Positions 1-10,180 of a stretch of 19,798 nucleotides of DNA are shown in pieces. This DNA is from Monoraphidium neglectum (lineage: Eukaryota; Chlorophyta; Chlorophyceae; Sphaeropleales; Selenastraceae). The DNA lies in NCBI RefSeq assembly GCF_000611645.1, contig NW_014012793.1:1-19798 (forward strand), in the 5' to 3' direction. Below the pieces are notes generated by a model. The model did no database searches, was not told where the DNA came from, and saw only the letters and a program-made list of their open reading frames with translations. Position numbers and translations under genes: made by a program. Position 1 is the stretch's first letter; every line of letters starts with the position of its first letter.

Positions 1-27
1 GCCCCAGCCCCAGCCCCAGCCCCGGCC
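1..27. repeat. CCCCAG short tandem repeat in KCS intron
   Basis: About four copies of a GCCCCA/CCCCAG hexamer lie at the extreme left edge. They are within the intron that follows the last visible KCS exon, read on the minus strand. This is an ordinary GC-rich microsatellite. Confidence 0.7.
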
Positions 28-46
28 CTCTGCCCAGCCCGCCCAC

Positions 47-2495
47 CTTCATACCGCCGCCCATGCCAATCTGCATGATGACCTGCCCCCGCCGCACGTC
101 CTCGCAAGTCTCCATGTACGCCATGACGTACCACGTCGTGCTGCAGCTGGTGTTGCCGTAGTCCCGCAGCGTCCCGAAGCTCGGCAGCATCTTGGCCGCT
201 GGCAGCCGCATCGCCTGCTGGAGCCCCTTGAGCACCGCGTAGCCGCCCGCGTGCAGCGCAAAGTGGTCGACGCACTTTGTGAAATCGGGCACGTAATCGG
301 GCACCGTCCGTCCGAGCACTGCGCTCTCGAACATGTTGTACGCCGCCTCGGCGTACTGCCCCCACGTCATGATCCTGGGCGTCACCGTGCGCAGGCACGC
401 CTCCAGCGCCTTGGCCGCCTGCAGGGGCACGTCCTTGCGCAGGAACACGCCGTTGACGCCCTCCTTGTCGGGGCCCCAGCCCATGCAGGAGTAGCTGCTG
501 TCGTCCTGGCCGGTGTGGACGCGCACATTGTGCAGGAGCTGGTACTTTGCTGTCCGTCGATACTGCGCCTGATTTGAGACCAGCACTGCCGCGCCGCCCT
601 GGTGTTGTTTGTGGCGGGGGGAGGTGGGGGGAGAGGGGGACAGAGGGAGGCTTTGAGGGTGGCCTGGTGAAGGCTGCAGCCTCGGCTGGGCAGAAACAAC
701 GGCGGGCTGAATGTGGGCGGCAACAGGGCGATGCTTAGCCTGAGAACCTGGCACAACGGCAGCAGCGGCGGCGATTACAACAGCAGGAGCAGCGGTGAAT
801 ACCTCCCCACCATGCGGAAGATGGCGTTGGCCACCATGAAATCCTTCTGCAGCCCAGGGTAGAAGCAGTACGTGGTGATTTCAGCGGGCACAAAAAGCGC
901 CTTGCAGTTTGGGCGTGCCTGGAGGTGAAAGAGTTGCAGGGAAGCGGAGAGGACGGTCAGTGATGCATGCTGCCGCTTTGTGAGCAGTGCATAGGGTGTG
1001 CTGTGGAGGGAAGGACGTACTCGCTCAGCAGCAAAATCATTCATGCTCTTTGAGCCCAGCCACCAATGCCATCAATATAATTAGGCTGCCTGTTTGTCAT
1101 TTGGGGCACACGCTGGCTGCTTCTGTGCCCAATGAGACTGCAGCGTCGCTCAGCCCTTGCATAAGCTGTCGTCACAGCTGTGGGTAATCGCCCAGCCGGC
1201 TGCATGCGTGGCAAACAGCTAAGGCTTGTGCCTCGATCCTGCAGCTTTCTCTGTGACTGACAACGGCTGCCTGCCCGGCAGCAGGGCAGCCTTCGCCCAG
1301 CCACAGGCCAGACACTCCGCGATGGCGATCCACAACTCTGCTGATCTCTGTACATGCCATTTCAGCGCCCAGCCGCCCCGCCGCCCGGCCACCCAGACGC
1401 CCCGCTGCCTGTCGCCCACATCGGCAATGTGACACAGCTGCATGTTCCCCGCCCGCGCCTCGCCGCCCAGAGCCGCCACATCCAGTTGCCGGCGTCCCCT
1501 CCCACCAGTAGCTCAGCCCCCACCTGCAGAAGGTCGCGCAGAAGGCTGAATGCCATCACGCCGTTCCCGCAGCCCATCCCGCCCAGGTGGTAGCTCTGCA
1601 CGTCCTGGCGGAACTTGAAATGATTGACCAGCATGGAGCAGAGCGAGGGCGTGGGGCAGTAGATGCTGCAGTTGGTCACCAGCACGTCAATGTCCTGGGG
1701 CCGGGTGCCTGGGTCAAGGGGAGCGACACGGCGGGGAGGGTGGCATGGAGTCTAAACGCGCACCTTTTGCACCTGACGCGAATGACTGAGCAGACGTGAT
1801 TGAGCTCAATGCATAGCAGCAGCTGCGTGTGGATGCACGTGTGCTGCTCTCACAGTGACCCGTATGCAGTGCAACGACTTTCGCCATCTCACCCGTCTTC
1901 TCCAGCAGGTCAGCCACCGCGCCGCACATGACCATCTCGGCCTCCTTTTTGGCTGTGTCCATGTCGTACTTTGGCTCCTTGCTGTGCACCGGGTTGATCC
2001 ATGCCGGCAGGTAGGTGTTCTCCGCACTTATTCCAGATCGCATGAATATCCGGCTGATGAACTCGAAATTCTCCTCCTTGCATTCCTGCAGGGGTGTGCA
2101 TGCCAACGTGGCTCACTGCTGCACAGTCCAAGCGCCGCACCTGCGTGCTACGGCCAACACGCGACATCTGCGTGGGATCTCGAGCTCTAATACCGCTGAG
2201 AATGGTCCATTCGCGCATGGTTCATCGTGCGAAAGCCATCAGACCTAGAGACTGCTCAAGCCGCGGGTGAAGCCGTCGTGAGAGAGCCTGCAAGGCCGTG
2301 TAGCCCACCTTCCATGACCTTGAAGCCTTTTGAGACTCAAGATAGTTCACCTTGAGCTCTTCAGGGGGCTTGTAGACGCTGTGCGGAGGGCGTGAGGATT
2401 GCAGTGAGCCTGGGTTACGGCTGCAGGTACGCTGCAAACCTATACAGTAAATAAAGTCACCTGAAATCCACCAGGTATACGGGCCTTGCCGCCAT
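47..2495 (-). CDS. 3-ketoacyl-CoA synthase (KCS/FAE1 type), C-terminus beyond left edge
   Basis: KCS condenses malonyl-CoA with an acyl-CoA in the ER fatty-acid elongase, the first step of very-long-chain fatty acid synthesis. The minus-strand exons are 2495-2461, 2378-2309, 2085-1893, 1708-1524, 918-811 and 598-47. All junctions are GT-AG and in phase, and a donor at 46-45 leads to further exons outside the window. Family motifs seen in order are RPVYLVDFSVYKPPEELK, a RSGIS segment, TNCSIYCPTPSL, SYHLGGMGCGNG, ANAIFRMGGAAVLVSN, HFALHAGG and DYGNTSCSTTWY. The expected catalytic Cys (codon 1670-1668), His (253-251) and Asn (154-152) are all present, so the enzyme looks active. The N-terminus is uncertain. 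The ATG at 2495 leaves none of the two membrane helices usual in plant KCS. A possible extra 5' exon at 3019-2865 would join in phase to an acceptor before 2496, but it also lacks obvious helices. The family call is firm; the start is not. Confidence 0.9.
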
Positions 2496-3435
2496 TCTGC
2501 GTCCTGCACCCCTCTCCCGCTGCCCGGTGGCTGTTGCCACGAGGCGACGCAGAACAGGTCCGTAAGGATGTACACTAGCTATCAAGTGTGAATCAGTGCG
2601 ATCTGTGGGTCACGTGTCAGGTTAGGGCCGTCTTTGTGACACGGGCCGTGCCACTGTTTTGGGCGAGGTCAAACTGTCAGCTCTCGCAGCTTCGTCCTGT
2701 GACGTTGATGTATGAAAACACCAGCCGTGATATGCGCAAGCGATGCATCACGTACAGTATGGTTGTCGTTTTGTGACGCTGAGTAAACGTGCCAAAGTCA
2801 ACCCCTTGCTGTGCTGAACCCCCGACTGCCTTTGCTGCCCGTGCAACAGCAGGGATTTGCAAACCTTGTGTCGATGGTAGATGCTTGCAACAATTTCGAA
2901 AACGCGCTGTCGGCTAGTAGGGCTGCCATCATTTCAGTCGTGACGAGCGCCGCCATGCCGTCGCCCTGGTTGGGCAGGACGGCATGCCCGTTTACGCTGT
3001 GATCAGGATGGCTGCGCATACGATTGACTAAGGGGCCTCAAAAGCGCATCTGCCTGCAGGTGAGGGGCATATGCGCACATTTGCTGCGGTGCCAGGGCGG
3101 CGGCAGCCGCCCCTCCCTCGCACCTTGCCACCTGCATCACGGCTGCATCATCAGGCGGCGGCCAGAGCGTGGTCTTGATGGCAGATGCTGTTGTCTTCAT
3201 CACTAGCGTCCTGTCGTTCATTTCCGAACATTGCAACGACGCGCCGCTCACATCACAGAAGAAGGCGCAGCCGAGCGACACAGACAAGGCAGCCGAGCTG
3301 GGCCTCCCTCGAGCCAGGCTTGGCACCAGCCAGGCTTGGTGTGGCTCGCTGTGATGCCCCCTCGCAGCGTCCTCAGGCCACGGTGATCGCCCGCAAAGTT
3401 GTTGTCTCGGATCATCAGACGGGAAGTGCACCATC
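2496..3435. promoter_or_regulatory. Divergent intergenic region between KCS (-) and SnRK2-like kinase (+)
   Basis: About 0.94 kb separates the two divergent start codons, so both promoters and 5' UTRs must lie here. The base composition is visibly less GC-rich than in the coding exons, particularly at 2580-3010. I see no clear TATA box. A minus-strand open stretch at 3019-2865 starts with ATG and ends at a GTTTGC donor in phase 2. It could be an upstream KCS exon, because it joins in phase to an acceptor just before 2496, but there is no homology to support it. Confidence 0.5.
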
Positions 3436-6400
3436 ATGCTTGGCAATAGGTTTGAGCCTATCAGGCTGCTGGGCCGCGGCTCCCATGGAGCCGTCCAGCT
3501 CTGCCGGGACAATACAACGGGGGAGGGCGTCGCCATCAAGCTGCTGTCGCGAGGTTGGCACTCACTGCATGCGGCGCGCTTGGTGCAGCAGGCTGTGGAG
3601 GTTGCTGTAATGCATCCCTCAGCAGGCTTGGGCATGCGTATGCCTGTCCTCGGCAGGACGCGGCGGACGGCGGCGCCATGCGCGCGCGAATGCGCCCCGC
3701 ACCCCGAGCGGTTTGCCCCTAGCTGGGCGGGCGCGCGACACACGCCCCCTTCGCGCCCGCCTGTCCCGCCCCTGCCCTGCAAGGCTGGGACCCTGGGCAG
3801 ACCAAATACGTCGAGCGGGAGATTTTGAACCACCAGGAGCTCAGCGCCAGCAGCCACCCCCACGTGGTCGAGTTCAGGGAGGTGTTCCTGACGCCCAGCC
3901 ACCTGTGCGTCGTGATGGAGTACGTGGAGGGAGAGAACCTGCAGCAGTTCCTCGCAAACACGGGCGGCAGGTGCGCGCCCGGCACGGCCGCTGCCGGCGG
4001 GGCGGGGGGGCAGGGGCGCGGAGTCAGCAGACGCGGCGCGGCGCCGCGGCGCGCGGCGTTGCGGGAGGCGCACGCCGCAGCTGGGGTCCTCAAGGGCCCG
4101 CCCAGCCATCTGCGCCTGCGTGTGGCCATGCTGCGTGCGCGCAGGCCGTCGCTGCTGAGTACACATCCATCCATAGTACACATCCATCCACACTGGATGT
4201 GCACGGTTTGAAGCCTTGCGCGCGGCCCCCGAATCCCAACCCGCATGCGCTGCGCGCGATCGGGCACCCTGCCGCATTGCGCCCCTTACAGGACGTCCGA
4301 GGCGCTGGGCCGATTCCTGTTCCAGCAGCTCGTGCTGGCCCTTGACTTTTGCCACCGCAAGGGCAAGGTCTCGCGCGACGTCAAGCTGGCCAACACGCTG
4401 CTGGCGCTGGCGCCGGGGCAGCTGCCGCTCGTGAAGCTCTGCGACTTTGGGTACTCCAAGGACACGATGCAGCACAGCGCGCCCGCCAGCCAGGTGCGGC
4501 CGGCGGCCACCAAGGGGTGTCAGCAAACGCGCGTGCGGCCGGGGAGGAAGGGGTTGCCTGCAGACGATCCAAGGCAGTGCTTCGCAAACCTCACGGGAGG
4601 GCCACCTGCCCTCTTATTGTTTGAGCCTGCAGCTGCGGGGCAAGGCCGGGCCCACACAGGCTGTTGACATAATGCGGTTTGGCTGGACCCCACGCTGGCG
4701 CGTGTTTGGGCATACGGTTTGCATGCCGTGCCTGCATGCGTGCCACGCACGGAGACGCATGCATGCGAGGCACGCCTGCATCAGCACACCCCGCGTGACC
4801 CGGCGCGGACCTGGGCGCGCCCGCACCTCCCTCCAGGTCGGCACCGCGCTGTTTGTCGCGCCCGAAGTTATGCACAACTTCTCCAGCCAGCCGTACGACG
4901 GCGCGAAGGCAGACGTGTGGTCCTGCGGCATCATGCTCTTCATCCTGCTGTTTGGCCGGCACCCCTTCCTGCGCCCTGAGGACACCGTGCTGCCGGAGCA
5001 GCAGCAGATGCTGGTGCTGTTCACGCGCACCAGCCGGGAGGAGTTTGTGCTGGGCCCGGCGGAGGCGGCCGCGGTCAGCCCGGCGTGCGCCGACTTTCTG
5101 GGGCGCGTGCTCGCGACGCGGCCGGAGCGCAGGTGCGGCGGGGGAGCAGGCGGCGGCGGCCCCCGGTTGGACCCGCCACCGCCTTGCATGGGTGCCCCTG
5201 CGCCTAGCTCCTGTCAAGAGGCGACTCCAGCACTGTCAGCAGCCTGCGCGCTCCCCCCTGGCAACTAGGTACTCCATGGCAGACATTCAGGCGCACCCGT
5301 GGTTCAGGGACGGCCTGCCAGAGGGAGCGCAGGTGATGAACACCCTGATCCTGCGCAACGAGGGGCAGGCCCAGCTGCGGCAGGCTCCGGAGGAGATCCG
5401 GTGGATGGTCAAGGTGGGAAGGGTCGCGCTTTTGCATTGCGTCGCAGCGGGGAGCGGGGGGCAGGGTCGTCGGTAGGGGTGCGGGCACTGCCGCGCCCAC
5501 GGGGCGCGACGACAGGCGGTGGGGCCGGACAGGCGCGGCTGAGCGGGGTGATAGTGTGCCAAAGCATTAGCAACCAGCGCGCGGCACGACTTGGGCCGGC
5601 ACACGCGTTGTTGTTGTGCATAGCGCTGCCACCAGCATATGCCTCTTGAGGCTGCATAAAAACCACCCTCACCCCCTGGCACCCGCAGGAGGCTGCATAC
5701 GCAGACCCCATGGCCATGGCGGCGCGCCTTACCCTCAGCGTGCAGCCCCACAAGCCACCCCGCGCGCGACCCTTGCAGCCGCCGCCGCGCTTCGACGCGC
5801 CGCCGCAGCAGGGGATTGGCGGGGAGGGGGCCCGGGCAGGCGTGGGGGCGGGCGGTGCAGACGGCAATGGAAATATGGTGACAGAACAGCAGCAGCGGCA
5901 GCAGCAGCTGCAGCAACAGCAACAACAGCAGCAGCAGCAGTTTCTGCTACAACAGCACCAGCAACAGCAGATGGCTGCGATGCAGCAGCAGCAGCTTGTA
6001 CAGCAGCAACAGCAACAACAGCAGCAGCAGCAGCAAATTGCCGCGCTACACCAGCAGCACCAGCAGCAGCAACAGCAGCAGCAATGGGCGCTCGCCCAGC
6101 AGCAGCAGGCACAGGCGCAGGCGCAGGCCTGCAACGGCCACCCGCCGCAGCAGCACCTGGCGTCCCCTGGGGCCCGTGGCTATGCGGCCGTTCCGCAGCA
6201 GGGGGCTATGCCCCTGGATGTGTCCTTTGGCAGCGCCCCAAACACACTGGGCTCCTCGGGCATTGAGGCCCTCCTTGCTGAGCTGGCGGGCGACACACCT
6301 CAACAGCCGCCGCAGCAGCAACAGCAGCAGCAGCAGCAACAGCAGCAACAGCAGCAGCAGTTCGACCAGGGCCACATTGCCCCAGCCTCCTCGGCGCCGG

Positions 6401-7092
6401 CGCAGCTGGGCGCGGCCCCTCCGGCCAGCGCCTTGTCGCCGCACTCGCCCGAGCGCAGCACCTGCAGCGCCCCAGTCGCCCCGCCGCTGCACGCCGCCGC
6501 CGCGGCCGGGGCCGCGCCGCGGCCGTGCGCGAGCGACCCGGCGCCAGGTGGCGGCAGCGGCGGCGGCGGAAACGGCGGCGGCGGTGTCGGCATGATGGGG
6601 GAGGACGGGATGAGCGGCATGGGTGGCATGTGCGTCACCAGCGCCGACCTGGACCTGCCGCAGCTGTCTGAGATGCTGTGCAGCGGCAGCGACGAGGCCC
6701 TGCTGGGCGGCAGCCTGTGGCACAAGGTGAGGGCAAGGGCCGGAGAGGGGAGCGGATGAGAGGGGCGTGGTGCAGCAGTGTAGGAGGCGGGGTGTGCTGC
6801 GAGGCAGCGAGTCGCTTGCAGGGGATTCGAGGTGCTCGGTTGTACGCGTTGCACGGCCATCCACCCTCGCACATCCGCCCCTGGCCTCGCCTCCCTGCCG
6901 CAACCACCCGCCCTCAAATTCCACCGCCGAATCGGCGCTTCGCCACACCAGATCTGCCGCGACATGTCGTTCCGCATGGCCGCTGGCATGGGCGATCTGG
7001 ATGACCTCGGAGGCATGGCTCTGGGCTCCCCAGAACAGGCGGGGCCGTCGTCGCACCCGGGAGGCCCGGCGCGGCCACCGGGGCAGCAATGA
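3436..7092 (+). CDS. SnRK2-like Ser/Thr protein kinase with glutamine-rich C-terminal extension
   Basis: The predicted protein has 708 residues from seven exons: 3436-3553, 3784-3970, 4292-4493, 4837-5132, 5269-5413, 5689-6726 and 6952-7092. All are GT-AG with matching phases. The kinase domain spans about residues 5-285. It has the glycine loop GRGSHGAV (13-20), VAIK Lys35, EREI Glu52, catalytic-loop SRDVKLAN (Asp131, Asn136), DFG 153-155 and APE 177-179. The segment LCDFGYSK...VGTA and a serine at 168, in the position of the OST1 activation-loop Ser175, point to the plant SnRK2 osmotic-stress/ABA family. The usual HRD is SRD here. Residues from about 317 carry several polyglutamine runs, a Gly/Ala-rich stretch and a short acidic end (GDLDDLGGM) in place of the compact acidic SnRK2 tail. 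The substrate and the pathway in algae are inferred only by family. Confidence 0.9.
4159..4191. repeat. 17-bp tandem duplication in kinase intron 2
   Basis: Two near-identical 17-base units (GTACACATCCATCCATA, then GTACACATCCATCCACA) lie head to tail inside the second intron of the kinase gene. They are a small local duplication with no evident function. Confidence 0.75.
5887..6360 (+). repeat. Interrupted CAG/CAA tracts encoding polyglutamine in kinase exon 6
   Basis: There are several runs of CAG with interspersed CAA. The main clusters are at about 5887-5940, 5995-6035, 6050-6090 and 6301-6360, and each encodes roughly 7-17 glutamines in the kinase C-terminal extension. The CAA interruptions suggest the tract is kept as protein sequence and has not recently expanded as a pure triplet repeat. 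Confidence 0.85.
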
Positions 7093-8173
7093 GGCGCGGG
7101 CCCGGGCCCCCCGCCGTCTGTGCTGCCCCGCCCCTGCGTTGGGCCGGGTTGAGGTATCGTTTCGCGCTTTCTGACGGACTACTTGTGTCTTTTCTTGTCG
7201 CTCCTGCGCAAGTGGCCTAGGGGTTTTGTTTCCCGCTCTCTTTGTTCCCTTAAATCACTCCCTATCTTACACCTGACGAGCAGCTGCCTGCTATCCAAGG
7301 GCGTGCGGACGAACCCTTCAAGCTGCCACAGCGCGGGCTGAGAGCCTCTCGCTGATTGCCCGGGGACTGGCCATCTGCCCCCCACACCCCCACACCCCGA
7401 TGCACTGTCACACCCCCGATGTGCACTCTGCGCGGAGTGCTTGTGGGAAATCAGCGCTTGTACTCCCAGCTTCAGGGAGGTAGCGTGCCCGCCGGAGCCC
7501 CCCACCCCCCACCTGCACGAAGCATCCCCCACCCCTCACTCACACATGCAAGACTTCCGAAGATACGTTAGTGGCGACGACCCGAACGCAATCGACATTA
7601 TGATATGTAATGCTCGCATGTCTCATGTGTGCCTGATCGACATGACACAGGAGACTCAATAACGTTGAGCATGTGTTGTCACCTCAAGGGCAGCATCATA
7701 GGACGTGCTTTGAAACACTGGGGGGCTGCAAACCTCTGCTTTTAGCTGTGATGCAGATGACTACTGCTAGCTCTCGCCATCGCGCAGTATCTTGGGTCGG
7801 GTTGTGATGGTCCATGCGACAGCATGCCATCAGGGACGTGGAGAAAAGGAGTCACACCATGGGGGATGGCAAGACCTGCTTGCAAATCACCAAGCTGGTG
7901 GCTGTCAATTACTCCTGTCTGCCTTGCGCTAGGATATCAAAGTTTTCTACCTGCATATACATCTTTGGGGTTTTGCCATCATACCTTGCAAGCAGTGGCA
8001 GGCAGCAGCGGATGACACAGCCAACGCCACCAGCCCACAGCGCGATGTCATCGTCACCCCCGAAGGTGGCTCGGCTGTAAGGTGGCTTGTATTGCTCTGT
8101 GCTGTTGTCGTGTGGTCTCACTGCGATCTATCATTTCCTTCAAAACGTGCAATCCCTCATTCACAACTGAAGT
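7093..8173. other. Kinase 3' UTR and intergenic region before ankyrin gene
   Basis: The first 500 bases after the kinase stop form a C-rich 3' UTR that ends at the TGTAA signal at 7606-7610. From about 7620 to 8173 I see no convincing coding exon on either strand. A second TGTAA occurs at 8076-8080 and could be an alternative signal or chance. The promoter and 5' UTR of the ankyrin gene should lie in the second half. Confidence 0.5.
7606..7610 (+). terminator. TGTAA poly(A) signal of the kinase gene
   Basis: This is the first TGTAA pentamer I see downstream of the kinase stop codon (about 515 bases after it). TGTAA is the usual poly(A) signal of chlorophycean nuclear genes, with cleavage expected about 10-20 bases further on. 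Confidence 0.6.
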
Positions 8174-10111
8174 ATGGACTCGTCGCGAGATCGACCAGCC
8201 GCTCTAACTCACGCCGCGCTTTTGGCATTTTTGCCCGTTATCAAGAGACGCCTGCAGACTGCATTGCGCTTGCACATCCTGCATGCCATTGCGTTGGGGC
8301 ATGCGCGTGCTGGCGAACCCGCTGGCAGGTGGGTGGGCTGGTCGTCGCCGCTTCGTGGTTGCTGGTTGATGCACAGGCCAGTGCTCGTGTCTTGTAGGCA
8401 CTGCCGATTGAGCTGCGCTGACTGCAAGCATCTTTTCCATGCCATTCGCATCGCAGACGCGTGAAACGTCCGCTCAGCGGTGCCCAGCGGCCTGGAAAGC
8501 GCGTGCGGCGGCCGGTCGGATGGCACAAGGCCGCAGGCGGCAGCCCTGAGCAGCGCCTAGTGCAGGCAGCAGCGGCAGGGGACTTGCGACAGGTGACCTG
8601 GGTAACAGACTATGGCATTGCCAAAGGCATGGTCGCACCTGCTGCATCGCTTGCACATGCCCCTTTGCGCAAGGTCACATCTCAATGGTACATGGGGCCC
8701 AAGCATCGCCCCCGCCGGCTGCATCATGCCTGCCACAGGTGGTGGCGGCTCTAGACGAGGGCGGCGCCCAAATCGACGCGCGCGACGCTCACTCGGGCCT
8801 GACGGCGCTGGCGGCGGCCAGCGCTGCTGGCGCGGCGCCGGTCGTCGTAGAGCTGCTGCGGCGCGGGGCGGACGCATACGCATACGCCGACGGCGGCGCG
8901 ACGCCGATGACGCTGGCGGCGAGGGGCGGCCACCTGGCATGCCTGAGGGTGCGCCTGCTGGGGTGCTTGGTAGCACATATTGAGTCTACTGGGTGTGATA
9001 CCTGTGTTCAAGGCTGTGTATTACCTTGCACGTGGCGCCCACAACACGAGTGAGTCGCTCCGACCAACCCAGGTGAATCAGCATGGGGCTGCAGCCTGCT
9101 GTTGTGCCACCTACAGTCCACACGTGCTCCTCTGCACTGCGCCAAAAACGTCTCCCCTCAAACGCCGCTTGCCCCTCCACAGCTCCTGAACGACGCCGGC
9201 GCCGACGCCTTTGCAATGGCGGACGACGGCCGGACGCCGCTGTCGGAGGCCGCCGCCGCCGGCGCCGCCGACTGCATCCTGTACCTGTCAGAGGGCTGTT
9301 TCGTCCCCATCAGGGACGAGGTCGTATCCGAGAGCATCAGGACGGGGGAGCATGCGCTGCAGCTGGCGGCGCGCAGCGGGCACGCTGGAGCGGTGGACGT
9401 GCTGCTGCGGCTGGGGGCCAGGGCAAACCGGGTGGACGCGTGCGGGAGGAGCGCGCTGTGGGAGGCGGCAAGGTAGGGCCCTGCGTCGGGCAGGTGGGAG
9501 GGGCAGGGGCGGCCGGCAGTCTGTGCAGCCCGCGTCGTGCGCCCCGAGGGCCGCGCTGCTGGGTGGTTTAGAATGTGTGAAGTGTTGTAGGGGTTGCAAA
9601 GGGTTGTGCCCGCTGGCACCTGCTCCTGGGCAAGGCCGGCCCAAGTTCAGACTTGCGAGGGCATTCCGACTGCACCAGCTCGCGGCGTGGCGCCCAGCTT
9701 GCAGCAGCCATCATGCGCAGTGCTGACCTGCTGCTGCTTCCAACCTGGAGCCCCTCACACGCTCGTCGCACACACGGCCTTCTCAGCCTGGGTCACGAGG
9801 GGGTGGTGCGCGTGCTGCTGGCGCACACGCCGGCGCCCAAGCACATCCCCGATTTCGTCGAGAAGCTGGCGCCCATACAGGCGGCGCAGCGCGCCGGCCA
9901 CGGCGCAGTCGTCAGGCTGCTGGCGGCGGCGCTGGCAGGGGGCTTTGCTGCCGGGGAGCTGGCGCCCGCTCGCCGACTGGCAGTGGCGGGGCGACAGAGG
10001 CAGCAGCAGTATCAGCAGCAGCAGCAGCAGCAGCAGCGATTACAGCAGGGATATACCAAAACGCAGCAGAAATTCCCACACGCCAAACACAGAGTAAATG
10101 TAAAAACATGA
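8174..10111 (+). CDS. Ankyrin-repeat protein with C-terminal glutamine tract
   Basis: The predicted protein has 371 residues from five exons: 8174-8328, 8457-8592, 8739-8948, 9183-9472 and 9787-10111. All are GT-AG with matching phases. Six or seven ankyrin repeats cover about residues 80-330. Recognisable units include EQRLVQAAAAGDLRQVVAAL, LTALAAASAAGAAPVVVELL, ATPMTLAARGGHLACLRLL, EHALQLAARSGHAGAVDVLL and SALWEAASLGHEGVVRVLLA. Ankyrin repeats form a protein-binding scaffold, and no enzymatic domain is attached. Before the repeats there is a basic stretch (VKRPLSGAQRPGKRVRRP) that could be a nuclear localisation signal. The end has a Q-rich run followed by a basic tail. The partner and process are unknown. 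The repeat exons are well supported; the first exon (8174-8328) rests only on phase and an ATG. Confidence 0.8.
10001..10036 (+). repeat. CAG-rich tract in last exon of ankyrin gene
   Basis: A run of CAG codons interrupted by a tyrosine codon encodes about a dozen glutamines near the C-terminus of the ankyrin-repeat protein. Confidence 0.8.
10040..10044 (-). terminator. Candidate TGTAA poly(A) signal of the 10181-11221 gene, inside ankyrin coding exon
   Basis: The forward TTACA at 10040-10044 reads TGTAA on the minus strand, about 137 bases past the stop of the minus-strand gene. I saw no other minus-strand TGTAA between 10044 and that stop. It lies within the last coding exon of the ankyrin gene, so the two transcripts would overlap tail to tail. 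Confidence 0.5.
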
Positions 10112-10150
10112 AAATCATGTCGTCAATGGCAGGACCCCTTGACCCGAGGT

Positions 10151-10155
10151 TGTAA
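10151..10155 (+). terminator. TGTAA poly(A) signal of the ankyrin gene
   Basis: TGTAA lies 40 bases after the ankyrin stop codon. Another TGTAA overlaps the last codons at about 10099. Cleavage after 10155 would place the transcript end at, or just inside, the coding end of the convergent minus-strand gene (stop at 10183-10181). Confidence 0.65.
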
Positions 10156-10180
10156 AACGTCAGCTGAATCACACGTGCTA

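Noticed and set aside
3003..4526. 507-codon minus-strand open frame
   Set aside because: It lies opposite kinase exons 1-3 and their introns, has no domain, and is explained by the rarity of stop codons in GC-rich DNA.
5409..6134. Minus-strand frame with runs of cysteine
   Set aside because: The Cys runs are the reverse complement of CAG polyglutamine codons in kinase exon 6.
5887..6360. Regularly repeated short units suggesting an array
   Set aside because: These are in-frame CAG/CAA codons for polyglutamine, with no spacers or cas genes, in a eukaryotic genome. It is not CRISPR.
8557..8976. Minus-strand Arg/Pro-rich frame
   Set aside because: It is opposite ankyrin exons 2-3 and matches no family; the ankyrin repeats fix the coding strand.
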